A stretch of 64,000 nt of DNA from NCBI GenBank assembly GCA_964237235.1, contig CAXSGY010000004.1, positions 193,702-257,701 on the forward strand, read 5' to 3'. Both the position numbers and the translations under genes were made by a program. This DNA is from GCA-002050365 sp964237235. Lineage in GTDB: Bacteria > Acidobacteriota > Blastocatellia > Pyrinomonadales > Pyrinomonadaceae. Below the pieces are notes generated by a model. It was not told the DNA's origin, made no database searches, and saw only the letters and a list, made by a program, of their open reading frames with translations. How positions within the stretch are numbered: position 1 is the stretch's first letter; each line of letters opens with the position of its first letter. Positions 9,217 to 19,900 of the stretch are shown one piece after another.

Positions 9217-9349
9217 TACATTTTTTTTGTTTATTTGCCGACGGAGCAACAGCGCGGAAAAATTTATCTTCGTCTGTTGGAATTCGGATAACAATGATTT
9301 ACCGCGCGCCGGCGCGTTTAGAAATACGGACCCTGCCGTCCGCTTTCTG

Positions 9350-11239
9350 TTAAATCAAAACTCTTTCGCCGGCGCGCGGCGACCATCTTTTGACGACTCC
9401 CTCGCGCTGTTTCGTCCGCATCACGAGCTGGCTGAACGAATTTAGAGACGAATAAAGCCCGAAAAATCTTTCTAAAACCGAAGCGAAAACAAATAAACCG
9501 CTGCCGACAAACTGATTTTCGTCGAAATCTAAAATCGTTTCCACGCCGCGCACGAAGCCCGCGCCGGTGCGGTTGCCGATTCGCCTGACGACCTTGCGGC
9601 TTTCGATGCCGGTGATGCCCAAAATCTGTTTGTGGTTAGCCGCCGAATCATCAAAATTGTAAAGCTGCAAAATTTCCTGCAACGCTTCGGGAACGCCGTT
9701 CTGATTTTCGACGAGCGACAGATAATTCAAATTCAGATGCGAGATCAGCCGCCACTGGGCGGCGCGGCGTTGCGGCGGTCGAATCGTTTCGGTCGGCTTC
9801 GTCACGCAGCGAATGCGCGAAATCAAAGCCGTGCCTTCGACTTCAAAATCGCCTTCCCGGTTGCCGAACGGCAGACGCGCCGGCAAATCGCGGTTCGAGC
9901 AGGTCGCTCTGACGGTCAAAACTTCTTCCGCCGGAACGCGCGGGTTGAAATTCGTATCAACCAGCGTCATAAACATTTCCGTGCCGTCGTCTTCGGGTCG
10001 CTGCGACGCGCGGCGGTTGGCATACCAGAAAACCTTTTCGTTTTCTTTGCCGTAAGTGTGCCGCATCGAATAAAACGACGTAAATTCGCGCGTTTGATTG
10101 GTGCGCGGATCGGTCGTGTAAACTTCGTCAATCGAATAAATTTCGTTTGCCTGTTGATGATGTACGTCGGGCAAAATCTGATATTCGTATTTTTGCTGCG
10201 ATAAATAAACCGGATCGGTAACCTGCGAAAAAAGATTGATAATCGGCGAACAGCCGAGCATAAACGTTTCCGCCGTGATTTCGGCGCGCGGCGGCACGAT
10301 GTTTTTCAAATGAATGACGATATCGAAATAACTGCCGAATTTTTTCCGCGCCGCCTGATCCAGCCCGTATATGTCGAAAAACAAAAATTTATACGGAAAA
10401 GTAAAATACTCGGTTAAAAGCCGGTAACCGGGAAACGAAAATTTCGAATACGGCAGCATTCCTTCGGATTCTTCAAAACCGACCTGCCGGATAGCGTCTT
10501 TCGTGAGAACGACCGGATCGGGCAATTTCAGTTGGAAATTGCTCATCGTCATCATCGTTTTATTGGTGATCGGAGCTTCCTTCGGCTGAATCTCGACCGA
10601 TGAAGCGTGATTGAAAATCAATTCGTAAAGCGGAAAAATAAGCTGCGGATCGCCGTTGATGTAAAAACGCAGAAATTCGAGCGGTTCGCCCGTTTCCCCG
10701 TTTTTTAATTCGGACAACATCGCGTCGCCGTAACCGCGCAGACTGATTCTGATCTGGCTGTCGGTTAAAATGCCGCGCGCGTTCGGCGGCGCGGTTGACT
10801 CTAAGCCGGCTGACAGCACTTCGATTGGCACGAGCTGCACGTCGTAACAGGTTTGAAAGCGGCACGGCGCACCGTCAATCGGGCGCGAATAAAGTTTCGC
10901 ACCGCGCCCGACGTGCTGCACGCCGGTCAGTTTATCTTTCGGCGAACCGAAATGAAATTGCGAAACCGCCATCGAAGGAATCGGCGCGAGATAATGCGGA
11001 TAAAGTATATTGAGAAAGGATTCGGTGATTTCCGGCAGCTCGTCGTCGAGCTTGAGACTGACGCGCCCCGAAAGAAAAGCGAACGCTTCGACCAGACGCT
11101 CGACGTGCGGGTCTTCGATTTTTTCCTCGTCAATTAACAGACGCGCCGCGATCTTCGGATATTTGCGGGCAAACTCCGCTCCCATCCGTCGCAGAAAAAT
11201 CAATTCGCGTTCGTAATAACCAAGCAGTTCGTCGCGCAT
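9350..11239 (-). CDS. tssF: T6SS baseplate protein TssF
   Basis: 629 aa. The N-terminus MRDELLGYYERELIFLRRMG followed by EFARKYPKIAARLL is diagnostic for TssF (ImpG/VasA), and the length is normal. TssF dimerises and bridges TssG in the baseplate wedge. Two further conserved stretches are visible: DPHVERLVEAFAFLSGRV (about residues 42-60) and the C-terminal GSGLFVFASVLERFFGLYSS, which resembles the family end. It lies between tssE and tssG as in many T6SS loci. The 184 bp gap to tssE holds no gene. Confidence 0.95.
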   Translation of the reverse strand: MRDELLGYYERELIFLRRMGAEFARKYPKIAARLLIDEEKIEDPHVERLVEAFAFLSGRVSLKLDDELPEITESFLNILYPHYLAPIPSMAVSQFHFGSPKDKLTGVQHVGRGAKLYSRPIDGAPCRFQTCYDVQLVPIEVLSAGLESTAPPNARGILTDSQIRISLRGYGDAMLSELKNGETGEPLEFLRFYINGDPQLIFPLYELIFNHASSVEIQPKEAPITNKTMMTMSNFQLKLPDPVVLTKDAIRQVGFEESEGMLPYSKFSFPGYRLLTEYFTFPYKFLFFDIYGLDQAARKKFGSYFDIVIHLKNIVPPRAEITAETFMLGCSPIINLFSQVTDPVYLSQQKYEYQILPDVHHQQANEIYSIDEVYTTDPRTNQTREFTSFYSMRHTYGKENEKVFWYANRRASQRPEDDGTEMFMTLVDTNFNPRVPAEEVLTVRATCSNRDLPARLPFGNREGDFEVEGTALISRIRCVTKPTETIRPPQRRAAQWRLISHLNLNYLSLVENQNGVPEALQEILQLYNFDDSAANHKQILGITGIESRKVVRRIGNRTGAGFVRGVETILDFDENQFVGSGLFVFASVLERFFGLYSSLNSFSQLVMRTKQREGVVKRWSPRAGERVLI

Positions 11240-11423
11240 TAATGCTGAAAACCCTGAAGATTTATATTTTTACGGTCTCGAAAATTCCGAGCCGGAAAAA
11301 ATAAACCGGAAAAATAATATTCTAAGAGCAGCGAGAGTCGTATCGGTTAATAATACAATAATTTAACTTGTATGATAAGCGGAGAAGCGTTTGATTGACG
11401 CGCGCCGAAATATTTCGAGGTTT

Positions 11424-11909
11424 TTATTTTTCTTCGACCTTAAACTCGCCGCTGCCGACCTGCAGAACGGTATCGAAAACAATCGGTTCGGGAGTCGGTT
11501 CGACCCGGAGCGTCGCCTGAATGCGAAATTTTATGCCGCGCTGAAATTCATCGGCTTCTTCGAGGGCGACTTTCAGATTCATAAAGCGCGGCTCGAAAAC
11601 ACGCAGAGCGTTTTCGATGCTGCGAATCAGACTTTTCTTGTCGTCGAGGCTTTTTGAACTCATTCCGGTAAAATCCGGCAACCCGTAAACCGCCAGCGAA
11701 TTGTTTAATTGTTCCAGACTTTCGGGAATTTCCTCGCCCGAAAGACGTGTATTCAAAAGCCATTCGACATCGCGCCGCACCGATTGCTTGAGTTCGCGCA
11801 AATCCTGCGAGCGCGATTTCGGGGCTTCTCTGGAAACCTTCGGTTCGAAGTCAATCAAACGATCAATGATTGACGGCGTAATTTTGATTTCGTTGTCGCG
11901 TAAAGCCAT
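11424..11909 (-). CDS. tssE: T6SS baseplate protein TssE (gp25-like)
   Basis: 161 aa from ATG at 11909; an upstream in-frame TTG at 11957 is less likely because the extra residues do not look like the family. TssE is the gp25-like wedge protein that nucleates the sheath. Visible conserved parts are ITPSIIDRLIDFEP, RRDVEWLLNTR and the EPRFMNL region that includes the family's E-P-R-F/L motif. No strong ribosome site is seen. A strong hairpin at 11962-12006 separates it from hcp, so its expression is probably lower than that of hcp. Confidence 0.92.
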   Translation of the reverse strand: MALRDNEIKITPSIIDRLIDFEPKVSREAPKSRSQDLRELKQSVRRDVEWLLNTRLSGEEIPESLEQLNNSLAVYGLPDFTGMSSKSLDDKKSLIRSIENALRVFEPRFMNLKVALEEADEFQRGIKFRIQATLRVEPTPEPIVFDTVLQVGSGEFKVEEK

Positions 11910-11961
11910 CTGTTTGGTATTCGATTCGATCTTGATGAAAATTTCACGTTTGTTCAAGCAG

Positions 11962-12006
11962 AAAATGTTCGGGAACTATTTGAATATGATAGTTCCCGAA
12001 CATTTT
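11962..12006 (-). terminator. Hairpin between hcp and tssE (terminator or attenuator)
   Basis: Perfect 18 bp inverted repeat, 11962-11979 with 11989-12006, loop 9 nt. Reading the minus strand it comes 38 nt after the hcp stop and is followed by TTTTCTGCTTG-like sequence, only a moderate T-run. It probably limits read-through from hcp into tssE or protects the hcp transcript end. Confidence 0.7.
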
Positions 12007-12044
12007 TCTGAATAATCCTGCATATTTGGGCAATTGTCGCCAAA

Positions 12045-12530
12045 TTAGCTGATAAGGTTTGTCTTCGAGTTATATTTGGTTTTGCCGACGCTGGTCAATT
12101 TTCCGTCGCCGCCCTGAACCCAATATTCCTGTTCGTAAGTTTCGCCCGTCAGGTGCAAGCCTTCACCCGGCAAGCTGTTCGGCGATTTGCTCACGCTGTT
12201 GCTGGTCACGAAAACCTTTTCCATTTTCAGATGATAATAGGTTTCGGCAGCCGTTTCGCCCGTTTGTTTCAAGAACTTGATTTCGACGATTGGAAAGTGT
12301 TTGCCCGAACACATTTTCGTAAAAATCTGCGGGGTATGTCTTCCGGTGGTGGTGTGGAAGCTCACGCCGTCAATCGTTACTTTGCCGACACCGCTGCCTT
12401 CGCCGAGTTCGGTTGACTGTTCGGTTCTGCTGCTCAACGCAAAGCTGCCGAGTTCGATCCATTTTTCAAGTCCTTTCTGGGTTGATTCTCCGTCCACTCC
12501 GTCGAATCTGATATACATATCTGTTGCCAT
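12045..12530 (-). CDS. hcp: T6SS tube protein Hcp (TssD)
   Basis: 161 aa, normal length. Hexamers of Hcp stack into the inner tube that the sheath propels outward. The start MATDMYIRFDGVDGEST and the GVSFHTTTGRHTPQIFTKMC core are typical. AAGGAG lies about 9 nt before the ATG, the best ribosome site in the cluster, as expected for the most abundant T6SS protein. Hairpins both upstream (12579-12689) and downstream (11962-12006) isolate it as a possible separately controlled unit. Confidence 0.95.
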   Translation of the reverse strand: MATDMYIRFDGVDGESTQKGLEKWIELGSFALSSRTEQSTELGEGSGVGKVTIDGVSFHTTTGRHTPQIFTKMCSGKHFPIVEIKFLKQTGETAAETYYHLKMEKVFVTSNSVSKSPNSLPGEGLHLTGETYEQEYWVQGGDGKLTSVGKTKYNSKTNLIS

Positions 12531-12578
12531 TTTATTTTTCTCCTTATTTCTATCTCTTAGTAATAGTTTAGTTTTTCC

Positions 12579-12689
12579 CTCAATGAAAACGTCTCAAAGA
12601 CTTAACTTCATTGAGAATCCGTTTCATTTACATTTAATAGACGACGAAGAAATTTACTTTTGCGAACTTTCGTAAAAAAAATTTCTTCG
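12579..12689 (-). promoter_or_regulatory. Structured leader between tssC and hcp
   Basis: Two inverted repeats occupy this 167 bp gap. The first is 12644-12654 with 12679-12689 (11 bp, CGAAGAAATTT), just after the tssC stop. The second is 12579-12587 with 12607-12615 (9 bp), about 50 nt before the hcp start. The first could end the tssBC message. The second could be an hcp 5' leader structure. No promoter hexamers are obvious. Confidence 0.4.
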
Positions 12690-12697
12690 CTCTAAAT

Positions 12698-14185
12698 TTA
12701 TTTCGCCGGCGCGGGCAAATCGGCGACCAATCTCAACGAAACCGAAAGCTCGTCGAGCTGGAAATGCGGACGCAGAAAGGCGACCGCGCGATATGCGCCC
12801 GGTTTGCCGGGAACTTCCGCGACATCAATGCGCGCTTCGCGCAAAGGACGCGAAGCCTTTGCCGATTGGCTGGCGACATCGGTGTCGAGAACATAATTGT
12901 TGATCCAGCGGTTCAGAAACATCTGCGCTTCTTCGCGCGACATAAACGAACCGATTTTATCGCGCATCATCGCCTTCAGATAATGAGCGAAACGCGAAAC
13001 GGCGAAAATATACTGCAACTGCGTCGAGAGACGCGCGTTGGCGTTCGCCGCATCGGTGTCGTATTTTTTCGCACGGTTCGCCGACTGCGTGGCGAAGAAC
13101 GCCGCGTAATCGGTGTTTTTGCAATGAACGAGCGGAATAAATCCGTTATCGGCGAATTCTTTTTCGCGGCGGTCGGTAATGGCGACTTCGGTCGGACATT
13201 TCATGGCGACTTCGCCTTCGTCGGTTTCAAACGTATGCGTCGGCATTCCGTCAACCAACCCGCCGCCTTCGACACCGCGAATCGCCACGCACCAGCCGTG
13301 CATCGAAAACGCTTCGGTCAGCCGCGTGCCGAGCGCGTAAGCCGCGTTCGACCAAAGATATTTGCTGTGGTCTTTGCCGGTGACATCTTCTTCAAAATTG
13401 AAATTTTCAATCGGTCTCGTCGCCGAACCGTACGGCTCGCGTCCGAGGACGCGCGGCAATGTTAAACCGACGTAGCGCGAATCTTCCGATTCGCGGAAGC
13501 TGCGCCATTTGACGTATTCCGTGCGGTCGAAGATTTTTGAAATATCGCGCACTTCGGTCATCTGATTGTATTCGTCCCAGCCGAACAATTCCGGGGAAGC
13601 CGCGCTTAAAAAAGGCGCGTGCGCCGCCGCCGCGACACCCGACAATTTTTCGAGCAGAGCCATATCCTGCGGATGATTGCCGAATTCGTAATCGCCGATT
13701 AACGCTCCGTACGGCGCGCCGCCGAACGTGCCGTATTCTTCTTCGTAAATTTTCTTGAACAGTGCCGATTGGTCGAATTCGACCGCGCGCTCGAAATCCT
13801 TCAAAAGGTCTTTTTTGTTGACGCTGATGACGCGAATTTTAAGCTGCGGGCTGGTCAGACTGTTTTTGACCAGATGATTGAGTCCGCGCCACGAGCCTTC
13901 CAATTTCTGGAAATCGGCGTGATGCATAATCTCGTTCATCTGATCGGTCAGAAGGCGGTCAATTTCGGCGATGCGCGAATTGATCGCCACGTCCATATTC
14001 TGCGACATCGTTAATTCGCCCGCCATTACCTGACCGACGAATTCGCTTATCATATCTTTGGCGCGTTCCTTCTGAAATTCGTCGCGCGCCATTTTGCCGT
14101 CGGTCAAAATCTGATCGAGCAAGCTCGTTCCCTGTTCCTCTTGAACTTCAACCTGGGCTTCTTTTTGTTTCGCTTTATCAGCCAT
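12698..14185 (-). CDS. tssC: T6SS sheath large subunit TssC
   Basis: 495 aa. TssC (VipB/ImpC) forms the contractile sheath with TssB. The order of conserved blocks fits the family: EIDRLLTDQMNEIMHHADFQ, LEGSWRGLNHLV, LIGDYEFGNHPQD, PRVLGREPYG, and the C-terminal RPHFQLDELSVSLRLVADLP. It starts 4 nt after the tssB stop, so both subunits are probably translated together. A Glu/Gln-rich N-terminal tail (residues 1-20) precedes the conserved fold. Confidence 0.95.
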   Translation of the reverse strand: MADKAKQKEAQVEVQEEQGTSLLDQILTDGKMARDEFQKERAKDMISEFVGQVMAGELTMSQNMDVAINSRIAEIDRLLTDQMNEIMHHADFQKLEGSWRGLNHLVKNSLTSPQLKIRVISVNKKDLLKDFERAVEFDQSALFKKIYEEEYGTFGGAPYGALIGDYEFGNHPQDMALLEKLSGVAAAAHAPFLSAASPELFGWDEYNQMTEVRDISKIFDRTEYVKWRSFRESEDSRYVGLTLPRVLGREPYGSATRPIENFNFEEDVTGKDHSKYLWSNAAYALGTRLTEAFSMHGWCVAIRGVEGGGLVDGMPTHTFETDEGEVAMKCPTEVAITDRREKEFADNGFIPLVHCKNTDYAAFFATQSANRAKKYDTDAANANARLSTQLQYIFAVSRFAHYLKAMMRDKIGSFMSREEAQMFLNRWINNYVLDTDVASQSAKASRPLREARIDVAEVPGKPGAYRAVAFLRPHFQLDELSVSLRLVADLPAPAK

Positions 14186-14189
14186 AATT

Positions 14190-14708
14190 TTATTTCTCCT
14201 TTGCTCCGTCCAAACCGAGCGAATCGCTTAGTTCCTTTTGTTTGTCGCTGCTGGCGATGATTTCGTTCAGCATATTTTCCAATTTTTCGTTGCCGTCCAT
14301 TTTGGAGCGCAAATCGGAAAGTTTTTTACGCGCCTCGACCAGCTTGCGAAGCGGTTCGACCTGCTGCACGATGTTGTCCGGCTCGAAGTCTTCGAGGCTG
14401 TTGAACTTTAATTCAACGCCGACCTTGCTGCCGTCGCTTTGCAGTTTATTGTCCACGTTATAAGCGAGACGCGGTTTCATACCCGACATCACCTGATCGA
14501 AATTATCGCGGTCAATTTCGACGAACTTACGATTTTTCAAAGCGGGCAGCGGATCTTCCGGCTTGCCGACGAAATCGCCCATCACGCCGACGACGAACGG
14601 CAATTCCTTCAACTCAATCGCTCCGCCGATTTCCACGTCGTATGTAATTTGGATGCGCGGCGGGCGCACGCGGTCAATTTTATGTTGCAGACTTTCTTTC
14701 TTTGGCAT
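14190..14708 (-). CDS. tssB: T6SS sheath small subunit TssB
   Basis: 172 aa. TssB (VipA/ImpB) pairs with TssC in the contractile sheath. The conserved RVRPPRIQITYDVEIGGAIE and KELPFVVGVMGDFVGKP are both present, as is the C-terminal EARKKLSDLRSKMDGNEKLE helix that ClpV recognises in family members. AAGGAG is placed about 9-10 nt upstream of the ATG. It heads the tssBC pair. Confidence 0.95.
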   Translation of the reverse strand: MPKKESLQHKIDRVRPPRIQITYDVEIGGAIELKELPFVVGVMGDFVGKPEDPLPALKNRKFVEIDRDNFDQVMSGMKPRLAYNVDNKLQSDGSKVGVELKFNSLEDFEPDNIVQQVEPLRKLVEARKKLSDLRSKMDGNEKLENMLNEIIASSDKQKELSDSLGLDGAKEK

Positions 14709-14785
14709 TTTAGATTGTTCTCCTTTATGTATTCTGAAATTTTGACTCTATTACTATTCGTAAATTTTTTCGCTTTTAATAGCTT

Positions 14786-15919
14786 TTAATAGCTCGACGA
14801 TTCGCCGTCGGTTCCGGTATTAAAGCCGAGCGTTTGCCGCAGATTCGACAGCACCGAATCGTCTTTAATGACATCCTGCAGCCAGTTCTCGAGCGGCATA
14901 TTGCCCCACTTGACGGCGCGCGCGACCAGGTATGAAACCGGGCTGTGCGGCTCGGCTCGCTGGAAATAATCGGCGACATCGGACAATCTTTTCAGCGCGT
15001 CGGCGCGCGTCTGAATCGCGCCGGTGCGCGCGCCGGTTTCACCTGTGACCGTCGCGCCGTCGCCCGCGTTTTCTTCTTCAAACGCTTCGACCGGATCGGG
15101 TTCTTCTTTGCGTTTTTCTTCGAGCAGAAGTTTAACCTGCGTGTGTATGTCTTCGAGCGTTTTTTTCAAACCCGAAAGACCGGGAGCCTGATTGCGGTCG
15201 AATTTTTCTTCGATGACGCGGTTCAAATCGTTATATTCGGTCCAGCATTCTTCGATGGTAAAATTTATCTGCTCGCAAAAAGCGCGGCGCGTGTTGCTTT
15301 TCGCCTTGCGCCAAAGTTCGCCCGTCACGCGGCTTTCCCGTTCGGCTTGCGCCTGCAGCTCGCGGTAACGCTGTTCGTCGGCGGACAAAAGCGTTTCGAG
15401 ATTTTCGGGAATGTCGAATTTTTTAGAATCCTCGCAATCCAGATAGTTGTAGCCCGCGCCGTCAATAATCGGAATTTTCTTGATAAGCAAAGTAAACACG
15501 GGCGTTTCGAGCCACGAAATCGCATTCGCGCGACCTTCCATATCGCCTTCGTCAACTTCGGGATGCAGCGTCTCCCAAAATGTTTCCTGCAAACCGCTCA
15601 TCAGCTTTAAACTGTCGCGCAAACCGGCGAAACCGTGAACGCTGCTCAACCCTTCGGAAAGATACGCGGCGATTTGCAAATCCTTCGATTGCGAAGTCAA
15701 GGCGGGAACGGCGAGATTGATGACCTGGCGATAATCGGCATATTTTATGTCGGTTTTCCAATCGCCCTGATTCATCGTATCGTCGGCGCGGCGGGCTTCG
15801 GCGATCTGGTCGTAGATGCCCGAATAGCGCAGCGATTCGCCCGCCGGATTTTCTTCGGAAATCGGCTGAAACATTGCCTCAAAATCAATGACCGGCGGTT
15901 TTTGGAGTTCTTCGCTCAT
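14786..15919 (-). CDS. tssA: T6SS assembly protein TssA
   Basis: 377 aa. The ImpA N-terminal domain is clear: ENPAGESLRYSGIYDQIAEA near residue 23 and DLQIAAYLSEGLSSVHGFAG. TssA coordinates tube and sheath growth and caps the distal end. The C-terminal part (RADALKRLSDVADYFQRAEP, then SPVSYLVARAVKW) resembles the short-type TssA C-terminus. A variable linker rich in Ala/Gly/Thr lies at about 285-310. It sits between tagJ and tssB. Confidence 0.9.
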   Translation of the reverse strand: MSEELQKPPVIDFEAMFQPISEENPAGESLRYSGIYDQIAEARRADDTMNQGDWKTDIKYADYRQVINLAVPALTSQSKDLQIAAYLSEGLSSVHGFAGLRDSLKLMSGLQETFWETLHPEVDEGDMEGRANAISWLETPVFTLLIKKIPIIDGAGYNYLDCEDSKKFDIPENLETLLSADEQRYRELQAQAERESRVTGELWRKAKSNTRRAFCEQINFTIEECWTEYNDLNRVIEEKFDRNQAPGLSGLKKTLEDIHTQVKLLLEEKRKEEPDPVEAFEEENAGDGATVTGETGARTGAIQTRADALKRLSDVADYFQRAEPHSPVSYLVARAVKWGNMPLENWLQDVIKDDSVLSNLRQTLGFNTGTDGESSSY

Positions 15920-16017
15920 TTGAAAAAAGATTGCTTCCTCGCTTAATCGAAATAATCGAGAGTTTTTAAGTTTTTCGTTTAATTCGTTAATAATCTAAAT
16001 GCCGTTAGAAAGTCAAG

Positions 16018-16863
16018 TTATTTATCGTCGGAATCTTCTTCGGACGGCACTTCCGCATTTTCAGCCCGTTCTTCGTGTTCAAATTCAATCGTTTGAATAT
16101 CGAGCAGCGATTTTTCTTTCCCGTCCATCCAGAAAAGCTTCATTCCCTCGCCGGCGAAAATCTCTTCGCCGAGATCGCGCCAATCGGTCATTCGTCCAAG
16201 CCGGACGCGGTCGTCGCCGCTTTTTGAAGAACCGGCGTAAAGCGCGGGCAGAAACATTTCGCCGCTGACTCCGGTAATTGTTTCGACCTGCGCCTGCACC
16301 CAATAAAGATCGCGCAGAGTTTTCGGCGCGAAAAGCTCGATGCTTTTGACTTCTTCGAATTGCAGCCAGATATACGAATCTTTGACGAAAACCTCGAAGA
16401 CACAGCTCGTCAAATCGTTGTAATCGCGGAAATCGCTGACCGTTTCGCCGTTGATTTTACAGGGATAAGCCGGTCTTTCTTCTTCGACCTTATCGAGCAA
16501 CTCGCGCGCTTCCGCCAGATTCCCTTCCCGGATGCGATTATTCGCCGTCAGTAAATCTTCGACATAAGCAAGCGGCGCGGCGAGAAATTCCGGTTTTTGA
16601 CCCGCGTCGAAAAATTTCAGACGGTCGCGCTCGCCCTTGAAATTTTGCCGGTAAATCTGCGAGCCGATCATCGCGTTGACATCTTGATGACCGATCACAT
16701 CGAGCTGTTTTTCGGCGCGTTCCCAATCACCGGAAAAACACGACAGTTCAAACAGAAACGTCCGCGCTTTGGCATCGGTCGGATTGGCTTTGACGGCGGC
16801 TAAGGCTTCTTCGACCGCGCTTCCGAGATTGCCCGCGTCGAGTTGTGTTTTGGCTTCGTTCAT
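16018..16863 (-). CDS. tagJ: T6SS accessory protein TagJ (ImpE family)
   Basis: 281 aa. The first 100 residues are TPR-like (LDAGNLGSAVEEALAAVKAN, TFLFELSCFSGDWERAEKQL), followed by the ImpE-type C-terminal domain with LPALYAGSSKSGDDRVRLG and RMTDWRDLGEEIFAG. In other systems TagJ binds TssB and modulates ClpV recruitment, and it occurs only in some T6SS classes. It lies between tssM and tssA. The acidic tail (VPSEEDSDDK) is not part of the fold. Confidence 0.88.
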   Translation of the reverse strand: MNEAKTQLDAGNLGSAVEEALAAVKANPTDAKARTFLFELSCFSGDWERAEKQLDVIGHQDVNAMIGSQIYRQNFKGERDRLKFFDAGQKPEFLAAPLAYVEDLLTANNRIREGNLAEARELLDKVEEERPAYPCKINGETVSDFRDYNDLTSCVFEVFVKDSYIWLQFEEVKSIELFAPKTLRDLYWVQAQVETITGVSGEMFLPALYAGSSKSGDDRVRLGRMTDWRDLGEEIFAGEGMKLFWMDGKEKSLLDIQTIEFEHEERAENAEVPSEEDSDDK

Positions 16864-16961
16864 AAATTTTCAGTTTTTAACTTTTCTACAGTCGCCAGCC
16901 GAAACGTCGCCGACGAAAATTTTTATGGTGCGTTTTACAACGGAAAATTTCCCGCTCAAAC

Positions 16962-19900
16962 TTATTTCACCAATTTCTCCGGCGCGCGGATTGATTTGAA
17001 AAATTCCTTGTCGAATAAATCCGCGCCGCTCGGTTTAACGGTTATCGAAACCTTTTTGCCGCCGAGCGTATAAGTCAGAGCATATTCGCCGCTCGGTCCT
17101 TTCTGAGGATTGCCGCGATTGATAAATTTGAACAATCCCCAGGTTCCCGGCTCTTTAATGGTTGCGTTCGACGAATCGGTCGAAGTATTGGTTTGTAAAA
17201 ACTTACTCGTGTTCGTGTTGCCCGTCGTCGCCGTCGGCGAAGAAGTGGTCGCCGGTTTCGGCGTGGTCGTCGCGCCCGGCGCAGTCGTCGTGCTGCTTGA
17301 CGAAGCGAGACTCATAAACACGCCGGTTTCGGTCGAACCGCCGGGGAACTTCAATTTGCTCGAAGCCGAACCTTCGGACGTAACCTTTTGTCCGTCAATC
17401 GTAATTTCGACAATCGCGCCCGGCGTTGGCGCGAGAATGAAATCGTATTCAAAGCCCGGCGCGGCGTTTTTGCCGTAGAGAGCTTCGCGCAGAATCAACA
17501 TACGATTCAAATAGGCGACGAAATCGTCGCTGAATTTGACTTCGCTCGTGTCTTTCAACTTTAATTGTCCCGGATTGCCGTCGAAATATTTCTTGATACG
17601 GTCGTCATAGAAACTCTTAAAGCTTCCGTTGACCGGATTAAGAAAAGCCGTCAGTTTCGCCAAATCCGTATCGGACGCGCCGTCGGCGAACGGGAAACCG
17701 CCTTCGATCTCCTTAGCTTTCGGTCGCAGCTCTTCGCTCCAGGTTTTTTCAAGCTGCTGCTGCCCGCCGTGATTGAGCAGGATGTTTAAGTTGTCGAGCG
17801 GTTTTCTCAAAAGTCCGGCAATTTCCTGTCCAGAAGAAGTCGTGCCGAAGACACCCAGTAATGGAGTGATTCTTTGAGTCTCGGTCCTCAGATCAGGAAG
17901 CAGTCTATCGTCTTCCTTTGCCAAATCCTGCTCTAATTGATTAATTTGACCGATACTTAAACCGTTAAATTTGTTCGACACTTTGCCTATTGCGCCCTGG
18001 TAATTATCAATCGGCGCGTTTGTCTTACCGGGTTCGCCCATAAATCCGAAAAGCGGATTGAAATCTTTCTCGACCTGCGTGTCCCCGCCCGTGGCGACCG
18101 GCTGGCTCGAAGAACCCCAGAAACCTTTGATCGTGTCCCACCAGCTTCCGGCGACGGGTTTGGCTGAAAAATTTGTGTTGAGAGCGACCTGCGCCAAAAG
18201 AAGTTTAATCGGCGAACTAGCCGACGAAAACGACTGTAAAGCATCTTTGGCGTTTTCCTTCGTATACGGCTTGACATTTATGCCGCGCACGAAATTTCGC
18301 CAATGGTCGGCGTAATCGCGCAGGTAAATATCTTTGAGCTTGCCCGTATCGGTTGACTGCGCGAGCGCGGCTTTGCCTTCTTCGCCCGCTACCCAATCGT
18401 CGGTTCCGAGCTGGCTGCCCGCGTCGCTGATCGCGGTCTGCATCAGCTTGTAGCCTTCGAGCGTATATGCGCCCGGCACGACATACGTGCCTTCGACAAA
18501 GAGCGTGTTCGTGTTATCTCTGTATAAAAGATTTTCCACGCTGGTCGGTCCGAATTTTTCGTCAATTTGTTTGGAAATTTCCGCCACCTTGGTCTTGTAA
18601 TAACGGTTGACCGCCGGAAACGCTTTAAGTTTTTCGCGGACGGATTTGACTAAATTATCGTCAACCTGAATGGATTGCAGCTCTTGTCGGTCCCATTGTT
18701 TCGACCAAAATTCGAGCTGCTGCTGGGCTTCGCCGGCAAGTTCGGGCGGCAGTTTCGAATCGCTCGCCCAAAAATCCTTCAGCGTGTTGGCAATCGCCCC
18801 GGCATCGGCTTTACTCCGATATTTTTGAGACATCATCAGATAAACCTTCAGCAATTCATAATTTTTATTTAAGGTTTCTTCTTCCTGCTGCTTTAGCTGA
18901 TTCGGGTTGACGACGGCGGGCGCGGCGGCGAACTTTTTCAATTCCGCCTCGATACGAGCAACCGTCGGCTTTTTAAATCTTTGTTCGGTAACGGTGAAAT
19001 AAATCGGCAAAAGCTTTTCGTAAATTTCATTGCCCGAATAAAAGCCCATTCGCATATAAACGGGCGCGCCTTTCCGTTCATACTCGTCGAGCCGCGCCAA
19101 CAATTGACGCAAATCTTCGGTCGCGGCGAGTTCCTTTCTCGCTTCGTCAGCCTTTTTTTCGAGCGGATTTTTATTATTGTCGCCGCGCGAGATATCAATC
19201 AGAGCGCGTCCCTTTTCGCCTGCTTCATTGAGCATCTGCTTATTGTTATAAAGCGAAACGCCCGCCAGAGTCAGCACGGATAAAACGAGCAGCGCGCCGA
19301 GAGCCGTCAAAAGCCAGCCGAGAATCGGCGGACGCTGTTTCTGCTCCTGCAGCGTCCGAATCAAATCCTTATCGCGCAGCAAGACATCGCGGAAAAGGCG
19401 TTCGGTAAAATACGTGCCGCCGACGCTCTGCGGAACGTTCGACATCGTTTGTCCGCCCGGCGGTGCTTTTAATTGGTTGGCAGGGGAGGCGGTAAAATAA
19501 AAGCCGCGCAAAAACGGATTTTCGCTGAACGGATTCGGACGAAACAAGGTCGAGACGAAGCTGCCGATTTTGCGCCGCGCCGAACCGAAATGCAGCGGAA
19601 AATTAAAAATGCGAAGCTGTCTGACCGCCGGAAACGGCGCGGACAGGCGCATCAGCCGACGCTTCATCAAAGAATCCTGCAAAAGTTCGTATTCGCCGTC
19701 GAAAAGTGCCTGCGAATTATCCGCTTTTTCAATCGGAATCGTCGCGCCCCAAACCAGATTTTTCGCTTCGCCTTTGGAGGTCGAAAACGAATCGCGGAAA
19801 CCTTCAATCGCGTCGGCGTTGGTGAAAATCAAATAAACCGGAAAACGAATTTTCGTCCGCGTCATTACGTCGTCGAGCCGCGCGCGCAAGACCTTCGCCA

